A DNA stretch of 64,000 nt from Silvania confinis (GTDB taxonomy: Bacteria; Pseudomonadota; Gammaproteobacteria; Enterobacterales; Enterobacteriaceae), in the NCBI RefSeq assembly GCF_025564085.1, contig NZ_JAMGZJ010000072.1, forward strand, positions 150,196 to 214,195, given 5' to 3'. The translations under genes and the position numbers were made by a program. Below are positions 57,347-64,000 of this stretch, piece after piece. Positions within the stretch are counted from its first letter, which is position 1, and every line of letters starts with the position of its first letter. Under the pieces are notes generated by a model. The model was not told where the DNA came from. It saw only the letters and a list, made by a program, of their open reading frames with translations, and did not search any database.

Positions 57347-57362
57347 GCCGCCTGGCGACAAT

Positions 57363-57395
57363 AAAAAACGGATCTGCATGCAGATCCGTTTTTTT
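57363..57395. terminator. Bidirectional terminator between emrB and the FKBP gene
   Basis: A perfect palindrome, ACGGATCTGC/GCAGATCCGT with A6 and T7 flanks, able to end transcription from both convergent units. Confidence 0.92.
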
Positions 57396-57405
57396 ATGCT
57401 TTGAG

Positions 57406-59776
57406 TTACTTGATGCCGATAATTTTAATCGTAATGATCGAGACCGTGCCTGGTGGCACAAAGCCAGGAACGCCCGCATCACCGTACGCCTGCTTCGCCG
57501 GTATATGCATTTTTGCCTCCCCACCCAGCCCCAGCTTTTTGACTACCGTCTGGAACAACGGCGGCAAATCTTTGACCTGGCTGGCACGAACCTCTTTACT
57601 GGACATCACCTTACCGGTGCCAAGCACTTCGTCGATCTCGGTAATGATCTCATTCCGGCCGTTGATCAGCGGAGCTTCACCTTGCTGAATCACTCTGTAA
57701 ACCGCGCCATCTGGCAGCCTTTTGGCCCCCCTTCTCATTCGCCGCTTTAGTCATGATCGCTTTGCTCTGCTTTTCATTTTTGCTTTGCGTCGCGACAAAC
57801 TGCTTCTTCTGCATCTTATCGAGATCAATCAGCTCGCTGGAGATTTTGTCAGGCGTCAGCTGGACCTTGTTATTCACCTTGTCGTTAAAGCCCTGCATAA
57901 AGGCGGTGAGATCAAGCTTCTTACCGAGACTGGTCATCTTCTCTTTTTCGCGCGTAGCGTTATCGCCATACCATGTGCCGACAGCGTAGCTGGTGCGCGT
58001 ATCTTTCGCCGCTGAGGCGTCGAGCTTAACCCCTTTCACCGCCGGTGCTGCAGCGCTGTCTGCGGGCTTAGCCTGAAGCGCAGCAAAGTCAGCCGCAATC
58101 TTCTGATTTGCGAGGGTCAACTCCTGCATAGCGTTGTCCTGTTGCTGGCTTTTCTGCGTCAGTGTGGCGTTTTCAGCCTTCGCCGCTTCCAGCTGTTTTT
58201 TCAGGCTGGCAACGTCGGAACTCGCCTCATTTGCCTTGTCTGACGGCACGTTATCCACAACCGTTTTCTGCAGCGCCTGCTGTGAGGCAATAATGGTCTT
58301 CGCATCCTCAAGCTGCGTGACAATGATCTCCCGTTTCAACTGCTCGTTTTTGAGAGCCGTTTCCGCATCCTGTTTCTGCTTTTTGAGCTCAGCAAGTTGC
58401 TTATCAACCGCGACGGAAGCCTGTTTCATCTCTGCAAGCTGATGAGCAACGGCAGCGGCCTGAGCCGTGGTTTTGTTAAGTTGCTCAGTTAGTTCGATGT
58501 TTTTTTTCTTATCGCCGGTGCTGTTGCTTTTCAGCGCGGTCAGCTGATCGTCGAGGGTCTTCTTTTGCCTCTGTAAATCGGCAAGCTGCTTGCTCAGTTC
58601 ATCGCTGCGGGCGGTGGCTTTGCTCAGCTGTGCGGTCAGCTCAGCGCTTTGCTTCTTGTCGCCCGTGCTGCTGGTCATCAAGGTAGCCAGCTGCTGCTCT
58701 TGATCTTTTTTCTGCAGTTTGAGTTCAGCCAGCTCTTTCAGAAGCGCGGTGCTTTGCTCGTTCGCCTTACTGAGCTGCTCAGCCATTTGCGCGCTTTTTT
58801 GCTGGTTATCGCCGCTGCTGGCTTTCAGCGCGGTCAGTTGATCGTCGAGATTCTTCTTCTGGCCCTGCAGATCAACAAGTTGCTTGCTCAGTTCATCGCT
58901 GCGGGCGCTGGCTTTGTTCAGCTGCATGGTTAGCTCGGCGCTTTGCTTTTTGTCGCCTGTGCTGCTGGTCATCAGGGTAGCCAGCTGCTGCTCTTGATCT
59001 TTTTTCTGCAGTTTGAGTTCAGCCAGCTCTTTCAGAAGCGCGGTGCTTTGCTCGTTCGCCTTACTGAGCTGCTCAGCCATTTGCGCGCTTTTTTGCTGCT
59101 CGCCAGTGCCAGAGGACTTCAATACCACAAGCTGTTCTTCGAGCGATTTTTTCTGCTTCTGAATATCGGTAAGCTGCTTGTTCAGTTCATCGCGGCGCGC
59201 CATTGCATCTTTTAACTGGGCTGATAAATCAGCATTCTTTTCTTTGGTATCGCTGGCGGTTATTTTCAGCGTTGCAATCAGGCTTTCCAGCGCGACGTTC
59301 TGCGCGCTGGTCGCCGGTAGCGGCTTTTTAATCGTTTCCCGCTGGTCATTCAGTCCGGCATCGTTCTGCTTTGCCGCTGCTGCCGCTTGCTCCAGGGCTA
59401 CTTTTTGATGTTGAACGCTGTCCAGCTCCTGGCTGAGAACAGTTATTTTCTCATTAGCCTTGTGTAATTCGCCGGTCAGGTGAGTCACCTTATCCTGGGC
59501 CATAGCAAGGCGCAGGGCATCTTTCGATGCAACCTGACGGGAAGAGATGTCTGACGCGCGCGCAGGTTTCGCTTTTTGCATTACCGGCGGCGATGACGGT
59601 GATGATGTGTGAGAGAGGGAGGGTGTAACTTCAGGTGCAATAAAAGGATTTACTGAATCATTGCCGATAATATTTTCTTTATTCAGCTGTTCCAGTAAAC
59701 CTGTTCCTGCAGAAAACGACTTCCCTGTCGACAGTAATAATCCGCAGCAAAGTGCTGCACTAAAATATTTATTCAT
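57406..59776 (-). pseudogene. Coiled-coil FKBP-type peptidyl-prolyl isomerase, frameshifted
   Basis: The first frame (57677-59776) encodes a signal peptide (CGLLLSTGKSFSA), a long Gln/Lys/Leu-rich coiled coil (about residues 80-520) and an FKBP N-terminal dimerisation domain (DTRTSYAVGTWYGDN, LDLTAFMQGFND). It then runs out of frame. The FKBP catalytic domain (AVYRVIQQGEAPL, PAKQAYGDAGVPGFVPPGT) continues from 57406-57738. The break is a run of six G (57726-57731 as C on plus); five would give one protein of about 789 residues. The coil contains two nearly identical blocks 294 bases apart. It is probably a periplasmic folding factor when in frame. It is coupled to a lipoprotein gene upstream. 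Confidence 0.8.
58659..59097 (-). repeat. Tandem coding repeat in the FKBP coiled coil
   Basis: About 145 bases at 58659-58803 recur almost exactly at 58953-59097, an offset of 294 bases (98 codons). Both encode SAQMAEQLSKANEQSTALLK and the following LAELKLQKKDQEQQLATLM. The near identity at DNA level suggests recent duplication or gene conversion. Confidence 0.9.
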
Positions 59777-60141
59777 AGTTTATTCATTTCATTCGCGCGG
59801 TTCATCATATTGGAATAAACGGTGCTACGGATCCTGACGCAAACCAATGACAGTTTTTTATTAATTTCCGTCAGCATGACCTCTGAAGCGTTGTCATCCA
59901 CAAGAGATTTATTTGCCTCATAAATCTTATAGTTCTTATTAATATTATCGAACTGCTTGCGGTAAGACTCATACGCAGCCGGGTCAAGCTTTTGCAGCGC
60001 TGAAAACTCCTGATAGCACTGTACCTCCTGCTTACGCTCGGCAGGTGCCTTGGCGATTGGCGTGGTGGGGGTGGTTGTACTGCATGCAGAAAGCAAAAGT
60101 GCAGAAAAAAGAATAGCGGTGCCAGTAAAATAAATTTTCAT
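59773..60141 (-). CDS. Small putative lipoprotein
   Basis: A 122-residue protein with a lipoprotein signal, FSALLLSAC, at residues about 10-18 followed by a Thr/Pro-rich linker. The rest is helical (YQEFSALQKLDPAAYESYRKQ) with two more cysteines. The ATG at 60141 has GAGGGATTT upstream. Its stop overlaps the start of the FKBP gene as ATGA, so the two are co-translated and may act together in the periplasm. I know no function. The 260 bases upstream to luxS are AT-rich. Confidence 0.75.
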   Translation of the reverse strand: MKIYFTGTAILFSALLLSACSTTTPTTPIAKAPAERKQEVQCYQEFSALQKLDPAAYESYRKQFDNINKNYKIYEANKSLVDDNASEVMLTEINKKLSLVCVRIRSTVYSNMMNRANEMNKL

Positions 60142-60365
60142 AAATCCCTCTGAATCATCATTCACTCCATGAATATGAACAAAACTATTATTACCGCAAC
60201 AATATAGCCACGGAGAATAAGTGTAAAAGTCATTATTCACAGCTGTGATATATATAAATAACTACCATATGTTGGCAGCAATAATAGACACAAAGAAAAG
60301 GATGCACAACGAGAGAAGATTTTTTAGGAATGTATAAAGAAACTAATTACAACGGTAATTAAATA

Positions 60366-60397
60366 CACCCGGCGCGCTCATTACTGAGGGCCGGGTG
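60366..60397 (-). terminator. Terminator of luxS
   Basis: Arms CACCCGGC and GCCGGGTG just after the luxS stop, followed on the minus strand by a T-rich TATTTAATT. Confidence 0.65.
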
Positions 60398-60402
60398 ATC
60401 GA

Positions 60403-60918
60403 CTAGATGTGCAGTTCCTGCAGCTTGTCTTTCGGCAGCGCCAGCTCTTCGTTGCTGTTCACACGGACATCACGCTCAAGGATATGACGGGCAATCTCTT
60501 GCGCCTCTTCCAGAGAATGCATCTCGTAGGTGCCGCACTGGTAAACGTTGAGCTCCGGGATCTGGTTCTGCTCTTTCACTTTCAGCACGTCGGCCATCGC
60601 AGCTTTCCAGGCATCTGCCACGCGCGCTTCCTGCGGCTCACCGATCAGGCTCATGTAGAAGCCGGTACGGCAGCCCATCGGGGAGATATCGATAATCTCA
60701 ACGCCATTGCCGTTGAGGTGATCGCGCATGAAACCGGCGAACAGGTGCTCCAGAGTGTGAATGCCGCGCTCCGGCATCACTTCTTTATTCGGTATGCAAA
60801 AACGCAGGTCGAAAACGGTGATCGTGTCGCCGTGCGGGGTATGCATGGTCTTCGCAACACGTACAGCAGGTGCTTCCATACGGGTATGGTCGACAGTAAA
60901 GCTATCTAATAACGGCAT
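60403..60918 (-). CDS. luxS: S-ribosylhomocysteine lyase LuxS
   Basis: A 171-residue metalloenzyme that makes the AI-2 precursor and homocysteine. The metal site is HTLEH (about residues 54-58) with a later cysteine; MGCRTGFYM is also conserved. Length equals E. coli LuxS. It is divergent from micA, as in E. coli. Confidence 0.97.
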   Translation of the reverse strand: MPLLDSFTVDHTRMEAPAVRVAKTMHTPHGDTITVFDLRFCIPNKEVMPERGIHTLEHLFAGFMRDHLNGNGVEIIDISPMGCRTGFYMSLIGEPQEARVADAWKAAMADVLKVKEQNQIPELNVYQCGTYEMHSLEEAQEIARHILERDVRVNSNEELALPKDKLQELHI

Positions 60919-60988
60919 ACGTCACCTCCGAAAGTGATTTTTTTTAAAATAAACTGAACTCTTCTGACCAACGCGACTCTGAGTATAT

Positions 60989-61062
60989 GAAAGACGCGCA
61001 TTTGTTATCATCATCCCTGTTCTTCAGAGATGTTATTTTGGCCACAGCGATGTGGCCTTTTT
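60989..61062 (+). ncRNA. micA: Small RNA MicA
   Basis: Lies between luxS and gshA on the plus strand as in E. coli. The 5' part GAAAGACGCGCATTTGTTAT, which carries the ompA-pairing seed, is unchanged. The 3' end is a GGCCAC...GTGGCC terminator with five T; the middle varies slightly. It is expected to be Hfq-dependent and sigma-E controlled. Confidence 0.93.
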
Positions 61063-61070
61063 CTTTTCTG

Positions 61071-62615
61071 TCAGCCCTGTTTCGCCAGAAACGCGGCAAA
61101 CGACTCGGTATCCGCCGCTTCAATCTCACGCTGACGCGCCATCGAGGCTTCACGTTCAGCGGCAAAATCTGCTTCGCTGATAATTTCCAGCGGCTCTTGC
61201 TGCAGCATATCGCGATACTGCGCTGCCAGTGAACGACCGGTACCGCCAATCCCCTGATCAATCATCGAACGCAGGATACGCGCCGAGAACGTCAGTTCAG
61301 GATTATCAAAGCTTTCAACCAGTTGGTCGCAGACTTTCTGATATTCCTCACCACCGTAAACGCTGTCCATCGTCTGGGCGACGCGCTTAAGATCGCGGAA
61401 CAGATCTTTACCTACTTTCGCCAGCGGGAACTGGGCGGTTTCGCAGCCAATGCCCAACGTCAGGCCGGGTTTGCGCCCTTCCAGAATCACGCGATTCCAG
61501 TTAGTGCGGGTACACAGCAATTCGTCTGAACTCATCTCAGGCGCATCTGCCAACACGCACCAGACCATAAACAGGTCGAGGAAGCGCACCTGCTGCTCGT
61601 CCACGCCAATCGGCGAGAACGGGTTGATATCGAGCGAACGCACTTCGATGTATTCGATACCGCCGCGTTGCAGCGCATCAGACGGTGTTTCGCCGCTGCG
61701 CGTAACACGTTTCGGGCGGATCGGCGCGTACAGCTCGTTCTCAATCTGCAGAACGTTACTGTTGATTTGCAGGCGCTTACCGTCTTTTTCGAGACCGATC
61801 TTTTCGTACTCTTCCGACGGGGTTTTGATCGCCCGCTTCAATCCTGCCACATACTCATGCAAGTCGTTAAACGTAATTCCGAGATTGCTTTGCGATTTAT
61901 TGGTATAACCCAGATCGCTGAGGCGCAGAGAGGTTGCGTACGGCAGGTAATACATCCCGCAGTCGGTTTTCTCAAACGGCAGCGTAGTGGGTTTGCCCTG
62001 CAGGAAAGAGGAGCAAATCGCCGGTGACGCGCCGAACAGATACGGAATGACCCAGCCAAAGCGATAGTAGTTGCGGATCAGGCGGAAGTAGCCCGCAGAG
62101 ATCGCTTCTTTATCCGTCTCGCCACATTTCGCCTGCCAGAATGCCATTGGCAGAGAAAAGTTGTAGTGCACGCCAGAAATCGTCTGCATCAGTGCGCCAT
62201 AGCGATTTTTTAATCCTTCGCGATATAGCGTTTTCAGACGACCAATATTTGACGTGCCGTACTGCGCCAGCTCGATGTCCTGACCCTGGTCGATATAGCA
62301 CGGCATGCTCAATGGCCACATCCGCTCGTCACCCAGATTGCGGGCGCTGTAGCGGTGAACGTCGCGCATAATCGTCAGCATATGGTCAATATCACCGTCT
62401 ACCGGCGTAATGAACTCCAGCAGCGCTTCGGCGAAATCAGTGGTGATCCATTTATGTGTTAGCGCCGAACCCAACGCCTGTGGGTGGCCCGTCGTTGCAA
62501 GACTGCCATCCGCGTTAACGCGCAGCGTTTCGCGTTCAAGACCACGCTGAATACCCTTCAGAGCCTGAGGGTGCTTTTCCAGCCAGGCCAGTGCCTGTGA
62601 TACGTCCGGGATCAA
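61071..62615 (-). CDS. gshA: Glutamate-cysteine ligase GshA
   Basis: A 514-residue enzyme for the first step of glutathione synthesis. Conserved parts are [22 protein letters not shown] (substrate site), [11 protein letters not shown] and [12 protein letters not shown]. The start is a TTG at 62615 reading (M)[18 protein letters not shown], the same non-ATG start as in E. coli. It is slightly shorter than E. coli's 518. Confidence 0.96.
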   Translation of the reverse strand: MIPDVSQALAWLEKHPQALKGIQRGLERETLRVNADGSLATTGHPQALGSALTHKWITTDFAEALLEFITPVDGDIDHMLTIMRDVHRYSARNLGDERMWPLSMPCYIDQGQDIELAQYGTSNIGRLKTLYREGLKNRYGALMQTISGVHYNFSLPMAFWQAKCGETDKEAISAGYFRLIRNYYRFGWVIPYLFGASPAICSSFLQGKPTTLPFEKTDCGMYYLPYATSLRLSDLGYTNKSQSNLGITFNDLHEYVAGLKRAIKTPSEEYEKIGLEKDGKRLQINSNVLQIENELYAPIRPKRVTRSGETPSDALQRGGIEYIEVRSLDINPFSPIGVDEQQVRFLDLFMVWCVLADAPEMSSDELLCTRTNWNRVILEGRKPGLTLGIGCETAQFPLAKVGKDLFRDLKRVAQTMDSVYGGEEYQKVCDQLVESFDNPELTFSARILRSMIDQGIGGTGRSLAAQYRDMLQQEPLEIISEADFAAEREASMARQREIEAADTESFAAFLAKQG

Positions 62616-62686
62616 TTCGACCTCCCGCCTGTCAAAATCATTTTATTTAGCATAATTGTCATGGTTCAAGGCCATAAACAGTCCAA

Positions 62687-63115
62687 TTAGTGCCACCACG
62701 TCATACCCTGCAAAGTCACAACCGCCACAAGAACATAGCGCAACGCCTTGCCAAGGCATAAAAAAAACAACACGGGTCCCCAGGAGATGCGCATCCATCC
62801 CGCCAGCAGACACAGTAAATCACCTATTACAGGCATCCAGCTTAATAAAAGCGTGGCAGCGCCATAGCGTTTTAGCCAGCCCGCTGCCTTTTCCTGCCAC
62901 CGCGATGTTTTGCGTAACGGAAAGAATCGCCCAAGAATAACGTTAGTCAGCCCTCCAAAGCTATTACCCATTGTTGCTATTACTACCAACAACCAGGGCT
63001 GACTGAGGCCTGATAACAGCATAGCAACCAGCACAACTTCGGAATTACCGGGTAGAAGCGTGGCGCTTAAAAAACTGCTGGCGAATAATGAGGCGAGTGA
63101 CAGCGCGTCACTCAC
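62687..63115 (-). CDS. yqaA: YqaA family membrane protein
   Basis: A 142-residue inner-membrane protein with about four helices, of the small DedA/SNARE-associated group (LPGNSEVVLVAML, GNSFGGLTNVILGRFFP). Function is uncertain. It overlaps yqaB by four bases and lies before gshA, as in E. coli. Confidence 0.93.
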   Translation of the reverse strand: MSDALSLASLFASSFLSATLLPGNSEVVLVAMLLSGLSQPWLLVVIATMGNSFGGLTNVILGRFFPLRKTSRWQEKAAGWLKRYGAATLLLSWMPVIGDLLCLLAGWMRISWGPVLFFLCLGKALRYVLVAVVTLQGMTWWH

Positions 63116-63678
63116 AGTAAGCGGACGTCCACGGCAGCCATTCCTGCAGCAAGCGCGGCCTGAATACCAAAATCGGCATCTTCAAATACCACGCATTTTG
63201 CAGGCACGACGCCCATTCGCTCGGCACACAGCAGGAAGGTGTCAGGGGCAGGTTTATGATGTGTTACATGATCGGCAGCAACGACTGCAGAGAAGTAATG
63301 ACGCAGGCCCAGGTGGTTGAGCAGGGCTTCAGCAATGGCGCTTTCGCTGCCCGTACCCACCGACATCGGACGACGACCGTGCCAGGTTTTAACAACCTCG
63401 ATCAGCGGTAACGGTTGCACGGTATCCAGCAGCATTGCTTTCACCGCATCTGTTTTTTCGCGCGCCAGCATGTGTGGGTCGAGATCGGCCTGGTTCAGCT
63501 CAATGACCGCCTGCGCAATACGCCAGGTTGGCGAGCCGTTAAGTGCCACCATCGCCTCTAAATCAAAACGCAGACCGTAGCGGCCAAGAACATCATCCCA
63601 GGCTTTGCGGTGCGTTGGTTCGGTGTCGAGGAGGGTGCCATCCATATCGAAGATCAGACCGTCATACTGTGCGTACAT
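63112..63678 (-). CDS. yqaB: HAD-family sugar phosphatase YqaB
   Basis: A 188-residue HAD phosphatase with the nucleophile motif FDMDGTLLDTEPTH (about residues 10-23), the later SVGTGSES and the C-terminal VFEDADFGIQAA acid motif. E. coli YqaB dephosphorylates fructose-1-phosphate. It precedes yqaA. Confidence 0.94.
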   Translation of the reverse strand: MYAQYDGLIFDMDGTLLDTEPTHRKAWDDVLGRYGLRFDLEAMVALNGSPTWRIAQAVIELNQADLDPHMLAREKTDAVKAMLLDTVQPLPLIEVVKTWHGRRPMSVGTGSESAIAEALLNHLGLRHYFSAVVAADHVTHHKPAPDTFLLCAERMGVVPAKCVVFEDADFGIQAALAAGMAAVDVRLL

Positions 63679-63795
63679 CGTGCTCTCGCAGAAGGATTAC
63701 AAAACGTTACTTTATCGTAAACAAGGGGTTTTGTCGCTGACAGAGAGAATGATTGCTGACGGAACGTCGAAGGAATAAACAGAGAGGGAGAAGAG

Positions 63796-63813
63796 GGTGC
63801 ATCCGGGAGGATT
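63796..63813 (-). repeat. Detached copy of the tRNA-Arg 3' end
   Basis: Eighteen bases, GGTGCATCCGGGAGGATT, equal the 3' end of the tRNA gene at 63928-63945. It stands alone 132 bases downstream of the tRNA in the direction of transcription. Between them lies a CGTTGCT/AGCAACG hairpin. Confidence 0.85.
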
Positions 63814-63926
63814 ACTCGGCTGCGCCTTGTCCTACGGGCCGTTGCTAAAGCAACGTTATCCTACCTGGTGCTCGCGATTATCTCGCCGACCATGAAACAA
63901 CAGTCTGGCTGCTATCTCGGAGAATA

Positions 63927-64000
63927 TGGTGCATCCGGGAGGATTCGAACCTCCGACCGCTCGGTTCGTAGCCGAGTACTCTATCCAGCTGAGCTACGGA
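63927..64000 (-). tRNA. tRNA-Arg (anticodon ACG), 5' end cut by window edge
   Basis: On the minus strand the D arm (AGCTCAGCTGGATAGAG), the anticodon stem-loop CTCGG-CTACGAA-CCGAG with ACG, the T arm GGAGGTTCGAATCCTCC and the acceptor strand ending in an encoded CCA are all clear. The first few bases lie beyond 64000. This fits the argVYZQ cluster that follows yqaB in E. coli. Confidence 0.97.

Overview
This window is chromosomal DNA from a gram-negative enteric bacterium (Enterobacteriaceae, of the Enterobacter/Lelliottia/Leclercia/Citrobacter kind). Gene content, many near-identical proteins, the MicA small RNA, a selenocysteine formate dehydrogenase and REP-type intergenic repeats all match relatives of Escherichia coli. 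No species name can be supported from the sequence alone. Most of the window is GC-rich, long-resident core DNA. About 14.0-16.5 kb and 26.8-34.3 kb are clearly more AT-rich and look acquired.

Layout. (1) 1-6.0 kb: a minus-strand operon (ankyrin protein, FdrA, a DUF1116 protein, a permease running off the left edge) divergent from an AllS-like LysR regulator. It resembles the allantoin/oxamate carbamoyl-transfer loci of E. coli. (2) 6.0-12.4 kb: the stretch yqaE, a small DUF2158 gene, alaE, ygaC, ygaM, nrdHIEF, with paired NrdR boxes before nrdH. (3) 12.4-17.6 kb: accessory genes: an EamA exporter with its MarR regulator, an EcsC protein, an unrecognised 321-residue protein and a frameshifted phzF. 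(4) 17.7-26.1 kb: minus-strand genes for formate-hydrogen metabolism: fdhF with an in-frame UGA for selenocysteine, and a hydN - cysteine-type fdhF paralogue - hypF - nickel permease operon. (5) 26.2-34.5 kb: an accessory island holding an iutA relic, an orphan hcp with a putative pore-forming effector and a 58-residue immunity candidate, a second orphan copy of that immunity gene, a ParD/RelE-type toxin-antitoxin pair, a C4-like antisense RNA candidate, and an IetAS-type AAA-ATPase/subtilase defence pair whose protease gene is frameshifted. (6) 34.5-48.3 kb: the formate hydrogenlyase locus, hycA-I on minus, hypABCDE-fhlA on plus. (7) 48.6-64 kb: proVWX, an MFS exporter, emrRAB, a frameshifted repeat-rich FKBP isomerase with a lipoprotein, luxS, micA, gshA, yqaA, yqaB and a tRNA-Arg running off the right edge.

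How it works together. FhlA, made at the end of the hyp operon, is expected to act with sigma-54. GG-N10-GC promoters precede hypA, hycA, hydN and fdhF, and each has a nearby inverted repeat. FdhF oxidises formate, HycB/HycF/HycG pass electrons to the [NiFe] subunit HycE in the membrane arm HycC/HycD, HypA-F with HycH/HycI build the nickel site, and the NiCoT permease can supply nickel. In E. coli nrdHIEF and proVWX are neighbours. Here the whole hydrogenlyase region plus the island lies between them.

The most interesting parts are the duplicated small immunity gene with a scar of a lost effector gene, the enlarged hydN operon with a cysteine FdhF and nickel uptake, the frameshifted IetAS pair beside a 13-copy hexanucleotide repeat, and the coiled-coil FKBP gene whose reading frame depends on a G tract. 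Gene identities come from reading motifs and from remembered family sequences. No searches were run.
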